This document shows positions 1-8,182 of a stretch of 64,000 bases of DNA, piece after piece; the first letter of the stretch is position 1; each line of letters starts with the position of its first letter. The DNA lies in NCBI RefSeq assembly GCF_000317125.1, contig NC_019695.1:608336-672335 (forward strand), given 5' to 3'. Origin of the DNA: Chroococcidiopsis thermalis PCC 7203. GTDB taxonomy: Bacteria > Cyanobacteriota > Cyanobacteriia > Cyanobacteriales > Chroococcidiopsidaceae. The position numbers were made by a program, and so were the translations under genes. Under the pieces are notes generated by a model, which was not told the origin of the DNA, ran no database searches, and saw nothing but the letters and a program-made list of their open reading frames with translations.

Positions 1-11
1 GAGCCAGAAAA

Positions 12-1520
12 CTAGATTGGGGTTCTTCCTCCAGCCATTAATAACCCAATTGTTTCTATTGTTGCCCTTTCTCGATCTAAAACATCGATAAATTCGCCCC
101 GATATATGACTGCTATGCGATCGCTCATTGCCATAACTTCCTCTAATTCTGTAGAAATATAGAGGATAGCCGCACCGCGATCGCGTTGAGATAATAATTG
201 TTGTTGTACTGCTGCTGTCGCCCCCACATCTAGCCCCCGCGTCGGTTGCATGGCGATAATCAATGATGGTTCTCGATCTAATTCTCGTGCTAAGACAACT
301 TTCTGCTGATTTCCACCTGATAGCTGGCTTACCTTCACATTCCCATCAGAAGCGCGAATATCAAATTGCTGAATTTTAGTCTCGGCATTTTGCTCTATAA
401 CCTGTTTTTGTAGCAAGAAACGCCTCACAAAAGGTAACTGTATAAAAGTTTTTAAGATTAAATTATTTGCAATACTAAACCCCATTATCAAACCCATTGT
501 TTGACGATCTTCAGGGATATAACCTATTTGTAATTCTCGAACTCGCTTTTGTGGATTCCATAACGTCACGTCTCGTCCATCCAAGCAAATTTTTCCAGCT
601 TTTACAGAACGCAAACCCGCGATCGCATCTGCTAATTCTCGCTGTCCGTTCCCATCAACTCCAGCAACACCTAGAATTTCGCCTGCATGAAGTTGAAACG
701 AAATATTTCTGATTGCGGCAACACCGCGATCGTCTTCCACTTGTAAAGACTGTACGGACAATATTTTTTTTCCTAGAGAAGTTGCAGATTTATGTAACTG
801 TAAAACAATTTCTCGTCCTACCATTAATTCTGCTAACTGTTGCGGACTAGAAGCTTTTGTTGTGGTATTTGCTACGACTTGACCTCGCCGTAATATAGTT
901 ACGGTGTCGCATAAACTTATGACTTCTTCCAGCTTGTGGCTGATAAATATAATTGTTTGTCCGGCTGCTGCTAGCTGTCGTAAAATTGCAATTAAAGATT
1001 CAACTTCTGAGGGTGTGAGTACGGCTGTCGGTTCATCTAATATTAATAGCCGGGCTTGACGGTACAAAGCCTTCAGGATTTCTACTCGCTGTTGTACCCC
1101 TACTGGCAAATCTCCTACTTTTGCTTTTGGATCGACTTCTAAACTATAAATTTGAGATAATTCAGTAATTTCTTGTTGTTTATGTCGCAAATTTAAATTA
1201 AAGCGATCGCCCGTTCCTAAAATAATGTTTTCTGTGACTGTGAGTTGCGGTACGAGCATGAAATGTTGGTGAATCATGCCAATGCCAAGTTGAATTGCCT
1301 TATTAGAGGAATTAATTAAAACTGGTTTATCTTCTAAATAAATTTGCCCGCCATCCGGCTGATAAAGTCCGCTGAGAATATTCATTAAAGTAGACTTACC
1401 CGCGCCATTTTCTCCTAAAAGCGCGTGAATCGTTCCAGCAGCCACGCTCAAACTAATGTTATCGTTAGCCACAAACGAACCAAAGCGTTTAGTAATTCCT
1501 TCTAGGCGTAAATAAGTCAT
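12..1520 (-). CDS. ABC transporter ATP-binding protein, simple sugar/nucleoside type (BMP system)
   Basis: This is a duplicated ATPase of about 502 aa in the RbsA/YufO style that would power uptake of a nucleoside or similar solute. The first domain has an intact Walker A (GENGAGKST, residues 36-44) and Walker B (LLILDEPTA). The second is degenerate: GVDGNGQRE replaces Walker A, LSGGNQQKV is a good signature, and IIAMQPTRGLDVG lacks the usual Asp-Glu pair, as is common for the second domain of this class. The ATG at 1520 overlaps the stop of the upstream binding-protein gene (ATGA), which indicates translational coupling, so I prefer it to an upstream start 16 codons earlier. The permease genes expected for such a system would lie beyond the left edge. 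Confidence 0.92.
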   Translation of the reverse strand: MTYLRLEGITKRFGSFVANDNISLSVAAGTIHALLGENGAGKSTLMNILSGLYQPDGGQIYLEDKPVLINSSNKAIQLGIGMIHQHFMLVPQLTVTENIILGTGDRFNLNLRHKQQEITELSQIYSLEVDPKAKVGDLPVGVQQRVEILKALYRQARLLILDEPTAVLTPSEVESLIAILRQLAAAGQTIIFISHKLEEVISLCDTVTILRRGQVVANTTTKASSPQQLAELMVGREIVLQLHKSATSLGKKILSVQSLQVEDDRGVAAIRNISFQLHAGEILGVAGVDGNGQRELADAIAGLRSVKAGKICLDGRDVTLWNPQKRVRELQIGYIPEDRQTMGLIMGFSIANNLILKTFIQLPFVRRFLLQKQVIEQNAETKIQQFDIRASDGNVKVSQLSGGNQQKVVLARELDREPSLIIAMQPTRGLDVGATAAVQQQLLSQRDRGAAILYISTELEEVMAMSDRIAVIYRGEFIDVLDRERATIETIGLLMAGGRTPI

Positions 1521-2581
1521 GTCGATGCTGTCTTCACGCATCGCGTCTCTTTTCCACCTTCCTGACAATTTTCAAATGTAATTTTATTATCGATAATTGC
1601 TTGTCTAGTACCTAGAACTTTTTTTTGCAATCCTTCTGGAACCATTTGACCGAACTTACCTAAATTTAAAATATCTGGTCTTGCTAAACCAAGGGCATAG
1701 GTTTGACCTTTAATTTGACCGTTTTTTGCTTGTTCGGCAAGAAAGGCGATCGCGAGATCGATGCGCTTTAAAGCACTTGTTAAAACTGCTTTTGGCGCAA
1801 CATTTAATTGATCTGTCGTATTGCCAAAAGCGTAAATTCCTTTATCGCTAGCTGCTTGTAATACTGCTGGAGATGAATTGTCCAACCATTGATAAATCAC
1901 ATCTGCACCCGATGAAATAATTGCCAAAGTTGCTTCTTTTGCCCTAGCAATATCATTCCAATCGCCTGTAAAACTAGAACTGATTTGTACGTTAGGTTTA
2001 ACAGATTTTGCCCCTAACTCAAACCCGCGCAATTCTTGTAATGTAGCCTCAAAAGATTGTCCGGCTAAATAAGCTAATCTATTTGATTTTGTCATTGATG
2101 CCGCAATGATGCCGCATAAATAGCTAGCTTGTAAATGATCGATGCGTAATGCAGCTACGTTTTCTGCATTTACAGAACCATTCACGGCGACAAAAAACGT
2201 TTTAGGAAACTGAGTTGCGACTTGTTCCACTGCTGCGTCAAATTGTCCCCCGTGGGCGAAGACGACGTTAAAACCGCGACGGGCGAAGTCTGACAAAGCC
2301 TCGGCTTGATCTGGTTGCGCGACTTGTTCGACGTAAGCCGTTTCCGCCTCCAGCTTTTGTTTGGCGATGTTTACGCCTTCGTAACCTGCTTGATTCCAAG
2401 CTTTGTCCGATCTTACCCCAGGCAGGGCGATCGCCACCTTAAATCCTTCACCACCCCCCGCAGCAGTGGGGCTGTTGCTTGTTTGGGTAGGATTAGAATT
2501 GCCGCAAGCCTTGAGTAACAAACTCGTACTCAATGCAGCCGAACCGTAGAGTAAAAATTTACGCCGACTGATTTCTAACAT
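1517..2581 (-). CDS. BMP family ABC transporter substrate-binding lipoprotein
   Basis: This protein of about 354 aa resembles the Bmp/Med family (TmpC, PnrA), which bind purine nucleosides or related ligands outside the membrane. The N-terminus MLEISRRKFLLYG carries a twin-arginine motif followed by a hydrophobic stretch and a lipobox-like LLKAC, so it may be exported folded by Tat and then lipidated. I chose the ATG at 2581 because AAGGGA lies 6 nt upstream; a TTG five codons earlier is also open. It is the first gene of the operon and overlaps the ATPase gene by 4 nt. The ligand cannot be read from the sequence. Confidence 0.9.
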   Translation of the reverse strand: MLEISRRKFLLYGSAALSTSLLLKACGNSNPTQTSNSPTAAGGGEGFKVAIALPGVRSDKAWNQAGYEGVNIAKQKLEAETAYVEQVAQPDQAEALSDFARRGFNVVFAHGGQFDAAVEQVATQFPKTFFVAVNGSVNAENVAALRIDHLQASYLCGIIAASMTKSNRLAYLAGQSFEATLQELRGFELGAKSVKPNVQISSSFTGDWNDIARAKEATLAIISSGADVIYQWLDNSSPAVLQAASDKGIYAFGNTTDQLNVAPKAVLTSALKRIDLAIAFLAEQAKNGQIKGQTYALGLARPDILNLGKFGQMVPEGLQKKVLGTRQAIIDNKITFENCQEGGKETRCVKTAST

Positions 2582-2673
2582 ATCGCGTCCCTTCAATTAA
2601 GGAGTACCAATTTAGTTACTTATACGTTTTATTTATTAAAAATGGTATTTTATAATACTTTAAAATGGTTTAT

Positions 2674-2710
2674 CTACTCCCTGCTCCCTACTCCCTACTC
2701 CCTGCTCCCT
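2674..2710. repeat. Heptanucleotide repeat tract (CTACTCC/CTGCTCC)
   Basis: There are five tandem 7-bp units between the BMP operon and the AllA-like gene. The reading frame upstream of the AllA-like start passes through it, which makes a false N-terminal extension. Confidence 0.85.
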
Positions 2711-2743
2711 GTTATAATTAACAAACCACAGCAGCACAAAGAA

Positions 2744-3238
2744 ATGACTACAGCAAATACAGTACAACAATTACAGGCTGAGTGGGTGACGCAGGAAAAA
2801 TTTCAGCGTTATGGGCAATTAATTCTTCCCAGTCACGATGGTAAAGCTTACGATTCAAACGATGCTCAATTAAATTTGCAAGATGGTATACCGCGATTTT
2901 ATATTATGCGGTTACAGCGACGAGGGCGAAAATTTCATACCATAACTCGTCATGTAAAATGCACTCAGTGTTTGGGTTCGTTAGCAGGAAAAGATTGGTT
3001 AATTGCCGTTGCACCTCCTAATAATGATGTCAATACACCAGCACTAGAAGAAATAAAGGCTTTTCGGATTCCTGGGAATTGTTTTATTAAATTAGCAATA
3101 GGAACTTGGCACGCTGGACCATATTTCGAGCATGAAATGGTAGATTTCTATAATTTAGAATTATCCGATACGAATGTAGTAGACCATTTCACCCATAATT
3201 TTCTTCAGAGCGATCGCTTGGAGTTTGAGATTATTTAG
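2744..3238 (+). CDS. Ureidoglycolate lyase (AllA)-like cupin protein
   Basis: This is a 164-aa protein resembling the ureidoglycolate lyase/hydrolase family, single-domain cupins that release urea and glyoxylate from ureidoglycolate in purine/allantoin breakdown. The family-like stretch FRIPGNCFIKLAIGTWHAGPYF contains the GTWH motif typical of the AllA active site, followed by a HEMVDFYNLEL segment. The ATG at 2744 is preferred; a longer frame from 2642 runs through heptamer repeats. Purine catabolism would fit the neighbouring BMP-type transporter, but this lies on the opposite strand and I see no other allantoin genes, so the substrate is an inference. Confidence 0.72.
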   Translation: MTTANTVQQLQAEWVTQEKFQRYGQLILPSHDGKAYDSNDAQLNLQDGIPRFYIMRLQRRGRKFHTITRHVKCTQCLGSLAGKDWLIAVAPPNNDVNTPALEEIKAFRIPGNCFIKLAIGTWHAGPYFEHEMVDFYNLELSDTNVVDHFTHNFLQSDRLEFEII

Positions 3239-3242
3239 CTGT

Positions 3243-4124
3243 TTATTTTATTTCTATTCCCGCTTGTAATTCCAAAGCTTTGATTGCTGCTGAAGCATTT
3301 TCCTCGCTCCAGCCGTGGTTTACCGCAGCTTTAACTGTCTCCCGGGCAAGTGCGATCGCGGGAATAGGAGAATTATTATCTTGGGCGAGTTGCGCGATTA
3401 AATTTGCATCTTTTAACAACCACTTCAAGGCAAAACTCGTACTAAAATCTCTTTTAACTAACGTACTTCCCATCCCATCAAAAATGGGTGATTTAAAATC
3501 AGTTACGTGCAAAACATCGAGTACATCTTGAGGATTTAATCCCGCTTTTTTGGCTAAGATCATAGCTTCCCCAAGGGCTTCAATTTGGGAAATTACAACT
3601 GCGTTACCAACTAATTTCATTGTCGCGCCCATGCCCGTTTCGCCCATATAATGAATGGTTTCGCTTAAGGGTTCGAGGATGGGTTTAACTTTTTCAAAAA
3701 CTTCTTTCTTGCCACCGACAACAATCCACAAACCACCAGCCGCAGACTCATTTTTACTGCCAAAAACGGGTGCATCGATAAATTCTATACCCTTCTCTGC
3801 ATATGCAACTGCTTCCCGCCGACTTGTATTTGGATGAACGGTACTCATATCGATCGCAATTTGTCCCTGATGCACCCCAGAAAGAATACCATCTTCACCA
3901 AAAACCGTATCTGCGATCGCTTCTTCATTGCTCAAACAATACATGACGATCTCAGCATTAGCTACTGCTTGTGCTGGCGTATTGGCTTGAGTCGCGCCTT
4001 TTTCTACCCAAGGAGTGCAGCGATCCGGTGTCCGATTCCAGACTGTAACCGAATGTCCGGCTTGGAGGAGATTACCCACCATCCCGCTACCCATAATCCC
4101 TAAGCCAAGATATGCAATCTTCAT
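3243..4124 (-). CDS. NAD(P)-dependent beta-hydroxyacid dehydrogenase (HIBADH/GLYR family)
   Basis: This 293-aa protein is a cytosolic reductase of the 3-hydroxyisobutyrate dehydrogenase/glyoxylate reductase type. Residues 6-15 form the dinucleotide-binding loop [25 protein letters not shown] (118-131) is the substrate loop; Lys170 in MKLVGN is the expected catalytic lysine. Length and domain order (N-terminal Rossmann, C-terminal helical dimer domain) are normal. It converges with the AllA-like gene with only 4 bp between the stops. Glyoxylate or succinate semialdehyde are likely substrates by family; glyoxylate would link it to ureidoglycolate cleavage next door, but this is inference. Confidence 0.88.
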   Translation of the reverse strand: MKIAYLGLGIMGSGMVGNLLQAGHSVTVWNRTPDRCTPWVEKGATQANTPAQAVANAEIVMYCLSNEEAIADTVFGEDGILSGVHQGQIAIDMSTVHPNTSRREAVAYAEKGIEFIDAPVFGSKNESAAGGLWIVVGGKKEVFEKVKPILEPLSETIHYMGETGMGATMKLVGNAVVISQIEALGEAMILAKKAGLNPQDVLDVLHVTDFKSPIFDGMGSTLVKRDFSTSFALKWLLKDANLIAQLAQDNNSPIPAIALARETVKAAVNHGWSEENASAAIKALELQAGIEIK

Positions 4125-4210
4125 GAAATTACCTAGTTTGCGATCGTCTAAGAGGGAATCTAGCTCGTTTTAACGGGAATTCTCGTCTACATATTGGAGG
4201 ATAATTTTAT

Positions 4211-4303
4211 TGGTAATTGGTAATTGGTAATTGGTAATTGGTGGCTAATGGCTAGATGTTTCGGTCGAGTCACTGATAACTGACAACTGACAACTGACAA
4301 CTA
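4211..4303. repeat. Heptamer repeats TGGTAAT and CTGACAA
   Basis: Four TGGTAAT units from 4211 are followed, after a short spacer, by CTGATAA and three CTGACAA units up to about 4300. This fills the gap before the DUF1823 gene. Confidence 0.8.
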
Positions 4304-4313
4304 AAACTGCTAT

Positions 4314-4682
4314 ATGTCAATACCTCCACTTAACACAGAAACGATTTGGGCGATTTTGAATGAAGAAATTGACGATAATATGGTGAATCAATTAGTTTGG
4401 CACTATCTAGGCTATCGTTACAACGAAACAAATAATGTTTGGGATACTACAAATGTAGCTCCAGAATGGCGTGACGAGTATCCCACTACGCCCCCAGATT
4501 TCATTGATAGTCGCCCAGCCAGCGTTAAGCTGACTCGTTCGATTCCGTCAGAAAACAAGCAATTATTAAAAGAACAATTGGGTTTTAAAGGTTACAAAAT
4601 TGGTGAATTTGGTCCACGTCAAACTCGCCGCGCTACAGTTGCTAATTGGTTGTTGAGTTATATGCAATTGCAAAAACCTTGA
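4314..4682 (+). CDS. DUF1823 family protein
   Basis: A 122-aa soluble protein that I recognise as the cyanobacterial/plastid-lineage DUF1823 family. Conserved stretches include WHYLGYRY, VAPEWRDEYP, RPASVKLTRSIPSENKQLLK and the C-terminal FGPRQTRRATVANWLL. No catalytic motif, signal peptide or membrane segment is visible. The ATG directly follows a heptamer repeat tract, and the gene is followed by a GC-rich palindrome that could end transcription. Function is unknown. Confidence 0.82.
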   Translation: MSIPPLNTETIWAILNEEIDDNMVNQLVWHYLGYRYNETNNVWDTTNVAPEWRDEYPTTPPDFIDSRPASVKLTRSIPSENKQLLKEQLGFKGYKIGEFGPRQTRRATVANWLLSYMQLQKP

Positions 4683-4715
4683 ATTACAATTTCAAAAATT
4701 GCGTGTACGATGCTG

Positions 4716-4743
4716 GTAGGGGCGCATAGGTGTGCGCCCCTAC
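4716..4743. repeat. GC-rich palindrome, family B (GTAGGGGCGCA stem)
   Basis: Perfect 11-bp arms GTAGGGGCGCA/TGCGCCCCTAC enclose a 6-nt loop. Related copies lie at 25436, 53007 and 57627. It sits just after the DUF1823 stop. Confidence 0.9.
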
Positions 4744-4767
4744 TGATTATGCATGTTAATTAATTCT

Positions 4768-5337
4768 CTACCGATCGCGTCGAGATTGATATTGCCTAAG
4801 ATACCATTGCCTTAATTCTTTGTAACTATTGACAGCTAACCCCAAAAGAATCAGCGCTACAATACCTCCTAATTGTGGTGCTTTCAAAGCTAAATAAACG
4901 AGGAAAATACACAAGCTATCTTGCAGAAAAGATAGCCAAAGAGGAAAACGATTCCAACGATAAAACCACCCAGCTTGGATCAGTTGTAAGAGTAAAGCCA
5001 CAAAGCCGCCAACTAAGCCAATTAAAATTTTTGGTACACCTTGAATAAGCGCGATCGCTAATATAGCTCCGATAATTGGGCAGAGTGGTAAATATGCGAT
5101 TTGCAGCAAGCGCTGACCGAGCAAATTTTTTGAGGCGATTAACTCAATTAAACAACAACTTATCAGAATACCTAACACGATTGGCGGATAAATATTAGAT
5201 AAAATGGGAACGTTGTACCAAAAGTCTTCCCCCTGCAACAATCCTAGAACCAGCAAAGGCAAAGTAATTCTAATTCCCGCCGCCGCCGAAATCGAAAGCG
5301 CCGCTAAAATTTCTACTATCGCAACATCTAAACTCAA
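4768..5337 (-). CDS. DUF4126 family membrane protein
   Basis: A 189-aa integral membrane protein with about four to five hydrophobic segments and the family-typical N-terminus ALSISAAAGIRITLPLLVLGL. The start is a TTG at 5337 with a strong AGGAG four bases upstream. The C-terminus is basic (LRQYQSRRDR). Its function is unknown; small-molecule transport has been guessed for the family, but nothing here supports a substrate. It stands downstream of purB on the same strand, separated by an inverted repeat. Confidence 0.8.
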   Translation of the reverse strand: MSLDVAIVEILAALSISAAAGIRITLPLLVLGLLQGEDFWYNVPILSNIYPPIVLGILISCCLIELIASKNLLGQRLLQIAYLPLCPIIGAILAIALIQGVPKILIGLVGGFVALLLQLIQAGWFYRWNRFPLWLSFLQDSLCIFLVYLALKAPQLGGIVALILLGLAVNSYKELRQWYLRQYQSRRDR

Positions 5338-5389
5338 TTATCTCCTAAAGTTAGCTATTCTCCTGCCCAAGGGTTTTCAAAAAATGTCA

Positions 5390-5441
5390 CGCAAAGACGC
5401 AAAGGCGCAAAGCAACCTCTTAGCATCTTTGCGTCTTTGCG
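5390..5441. repeat. Inverted repeat with CGCAAAGACGCAAAG arms
   Basis: Perfect 15-bp arms (5390-5404 and 5427-5441) with a 22-nt loop lie between purB and the DUF4126 gene. It looks like a dispersed cyanobacterial hairpin element and could also act as a transcription barrier after purB. Confidence 0.75.
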
Positions 5442-5471
5442 CGATCGAAATCCAGAATTTCTTTATCTTAT

Positions 5472-6767
5472 CTAAATCCCCAATCTTTGATATACCTCTT
5501 CTAAATGTTGTAGATGATGCTGGGGATCGAAACAAGCTTCAATTTCTTCAGGTGAAAGTGTTTGGGCAATCCGAGAATCCTTTGCCACCAAATCGTGAAA
5601 ATTTCCGCTTGGTGTGTTCCAAGCTTGATGGGCGCAGGATTGGACGATCGCATAAGCTTCTTCTCGGCTCATGCCTTTTTCGATTAAAGTTAATAGCACT
5701 CGCTGACTAAAGACAACACCCCCGTAAACATTCATGTTTCGCGCCATGTTTTCGGGATACACCAGCAGATTCTGCACCAGATCTGTTGTTTCTTTCAACA
5801 TAAAATGCGTCAAAATGCAAGCATCTGGTAGCATTACTCTTTCAACGGAACTGTGGGAAATATCGCGTTCGTGCCACAAAGCAACGTTTTCTAAAGCTGC
5901 TACAGCGGCAGCGCGCACCATCCGTGCCATCCCCGTGAGGCGTTCGGAACGGATCGGGTTGCGCTTATGAGGCATGGCTGAGGAACCTTTTTGCCCCTTG
6001 GAGAAATATTCTTCTACTTCAAGTACATCCGTGCGTTGGAGGTTGCGAATCTCGACGGCAAAGCGTTCGATGGAGGCGGTTAAGAGTGCTAAATGATTGA
6101 CAAAATTGGCGTGGCGATCGCGAGAAATGACTTGAGTTGAGGCTGTATCTGGCTTGAGTCCGAGTTTAGCACAGGCGATCGCTTCCACGCGCGGCTCAAT
6201 GTTGGCATAAGTTCCTACCGCACCGGAAATCTTCCCCACAGCGATTTCTTCTCGCATCCTAGTGAGGCGTTCTTGGTGGCGCAAGACTTCGGCTAACCAA
6301 CCAGCTAGCTTAAAGCCAAATGTAATCGGTTCGGCGTGAATTCCGTGCGATCGCCCAATTGCTACCGTGTGACGGTGCTGCTGTGCTTGTTTGCGGATGG
6401 CAGCGATGACATCTGCTAACCGTGCCAAAATCAAATCTAGACTAGCGACAAGTTGTAGCGCCAACGCTGTATCGAGTACATCCGAACTTGTCATGCCTAA
6501 GTGGATGTAGCGCCCTGCATCGCCAACATATTCATTCACGTTTGTCAAGAAAGCGATGACATCGTGACGAACTTCTGCTTCAATTTCTAAGATTCTTTGG
6601 GGGTCAAAATTTGCCTTTGCTTTAATTTCTGCTACCGCTGCTGCTGGGGTATATCCCAGTTCCGCCTGTGCTTCGCACACTGCAATTTCTACTTGCAGCC
6701 ACGTCTTAAATTTATATGTCTCCGTCCAGATTTCGCCCATTTCGGGCAGAGTATAACGCTCGATCAC
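5472..6767 (-). CDS. purB: Adenylosuccinate lyase
   Basis: A 431-aa member of the fumarase/aspartase superfamily. It cleaves SAICAR to AICAR and adenylosuccinate to AMP in de novo purine synthesis. The signature loop GSSAMPHKRNP (about residues 262-271) carries the catalytic serine, and GRSHGIHAEP (about 138-147) carries a catalytic histidine. I take the GTG at 6767, which gives the canonical MIERYTLPEMG N-terminus; a TTG six codons upstream would add an atypical extension. It appears monocistronic, with an inverted repeat following the stop. Confidence 0.96.
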   Translation of the reverse strand: MIERYTLPEMGEIWTETYKFKTWLQVEIAVCEAQAELGYTPAAAVAEIKAKANFDPQRILEIEAEVRHDVIAFLTNVNEYVGDAGRYIHLGMTSSDVLDTALALQLVASLDLILARLADVIAAIRKQAQQHRHTVAIGRSHGIHAEPITFGFKLAGWLAEVLRHQERLTRMREEIAVGKISGAVGTYANIEPRVEAIACAKLGLKPDTASTQVISRDRHANFVNHLALLTASIERFAVEIRNLQRTDVLEVEEYFSKGQKGSSAMPHKRNPIRSERLTGMARMVRAAAVAALENVALWHERDISHSSVERVMLPDACILTHFMLKETTDLVQNLLVYPENMARNMNVYGGVVFSQRVLLTLIEKGMSREEAYAIVQSCAHQAWNTPSGNFHDLVAKDSRIAQTLSPEEIEACFDPQHHLQHLEEVYQRLGI

Positions 6768-6805
6768 GACCGCCACAGAATCCAACTGTCATATTTTACC
6801 AGGAA

Positions 6806-6840
6806 GGGAGCAGGGAGCAGGGAGCAGTGACCAGTGACCA
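6806..6840. repeat. Heptamer repeats GGGAGCA and GTGACCA
   Basis: Three GGGAGCA units are followed by two GTGACCA units, just upstream of purB. The same two units recur at 14041, 55135 and near 60720. Confidence 0.85.
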
Positions 6841-6918
6841 GCCAGCAATCCACTATACCCCACACCCCACACCCTTTCTTCACCAGGCACTAGCCACTCC
6901 CGACTCCCACCGTAACAT

Positions 6919-7066
6919 TAGACCTCCTGCGTGAATACTTTATTTGTCATCCACACGCGAAGCGAAATATCTTCGGTGATTCTTCACTACACTACGTTTC
7001 GTACCCTTCGGGAAGGCTTCGCCAACAGAATGACATCTATAGTTTTTGATTCATGCAGGAGGTCTA
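6919..7066. repeat. MITE-like inverted-repeat element
   Basis: Imperfect terminal inverted repeats (TAGACCTCCTGCGTGAAT at 6919 and its near-complement ending at 7066, one mismatch) bound a 148-bp stretch. The interior has smaller palindromes such as CCTTCGGGAAGG and carries TGTCAT/ATGACA inside each end. No transposase is present. It ends 3 bp from the stop codon of the SDR gene. Confidence 0.6.
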
Positions 7067-7068
7067 TT

Positions 7069-7929
7069 CTAACCGTTGACAACCGTACCACCGTTGGGAT
7101 GAATCACTTGACCTGCAATATAGGAAGAGTCATCTGAGGCGAGAAATACGTAGCTGGGGGCAATTTCCTCTGGCTGTCCGGGTCTTTGCATCGGGACTTG
7201 CTTACCAAAATTGGCAACTTTATCTTCTGGGAAAGTTGAAGGAATTAGGGGAGTCCAAACCGGACCAGGGGCAACGGCATTGACGCGAATGCCTTTTTCA
7301 ATCAAGCTCTTGGATAGCGATCGCGTAAAGGCAACGATCGCGCCTTTGGTGGAAGAGTAATCTAACAGTGTTGGATTGCCTTGATATGCGGTGACAGAAG
7401 TTGTATTGACGATCGCGCTACCTTCTTTTAAGTGAGGCATTGCTGCCTTTGTCATGAAGAACATGCTAAAAATATTGGTGCGGAAAGTACGTTCCAATTG
7501 TTCGGCGCTGATCTGTTCGATGCTTTCTTGGGGATGCTGTTCGGCGGCGTTATTCACCAAAATATCGAGTTTGCCAAATTCATCAATCGTTTGTTGTATG
7601 GCTTGCTTACAGAAGTTTTCATCGCCAATATCGCCCGCGATCGCCACCGCCTTTTTACCTTGTTCTTCTACGAGACGCTTTGTTTCTTTCGCATCGTCGT
7701 GTTCGTTCAAGTAGAGGATTGCCACATCTGCGCCTTCTTTAGCATAAGCAATGGCTACTGCCCGTCCGATGCCGCTATCGCCGCCAGTAATTAGCGCTAC
7801 TTTACCCTGCAACTTCCCACTACCACGATATTTAGAGTCATCGGCTTTGGGTTGAGGAGTCATTTCGGACTCTTTTCCTGGTCTTTGTTCTTGCTGTTGA
7901 GGAGGTTGTAACGTTTGTTCTTCTGGCAT
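7069..7929 (-). CDS. SDR family oxidoreductase (YghA/YhxC-like)
   Basis: A 286-aa classical short-chain dehydrogenase with a Pro/Gln-rich N-terminal extension of about 40 residues, as in the YghA/YhxC subgroup often linked to general stress response. The cofactor motif TGGDSGIGR lies at 48-56, NNAAE at 126-130, and the catalytic Tyr191/Lys195 are in YSSTK; Ser178 is the likely third catalytic residue. The ATG at 7929 has AGGAGA 7 nt upstream. The substrate is unknown. It is divergent from the ligase gene at 8183. Confidence 0.9.
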   Translation of the reverse strand: MPEEQTLQPPQQQEQRPGKESEMTPQPKADDSKYRGSGKLQGKVALITGGDSGIGRAVAIAYAKEGADVAILYLNEHDDAKETKRLVEEQGKKAVAIAGDIGDENFCKQAIQQTIDEFGKLDILVNNAAEQHPQESIEQISAEQLERTFRTNIFSMFFMTKAAMPHLKEGSAIVNTTSVTAYQGNPTLLDYSSTKGAIVAFTRSLSKSLIEKGIRVNAVAPGPVWTPLIPSTFPEDKVANFGKQVPMQRPGQPEEIAPSYVFLASDDSSYIAGQVIHPNGGTVVNG

Positions 7930-8182
7930 AAACTTTCTCCTAAATTTGACATTTGTAATGATTTCACTCCGCTTAATTTAGCTAATTGTTCGATTGCGGT
8001 TATTCAGTCTGAAGGTGGAAACAGATACAGAATGCGATCGCTCTTTTGGTGTATGGATATTTGTATCCGCAATAGTTAATTGTTGAGAATTATTGATTGC
8101 TCCTTAGGACATATATTGCAAAAAATGTGGTTGTAGTACGATCGCAATTAGCGGGATCGCCAAGGATTGAAGGGCAAGGGCA

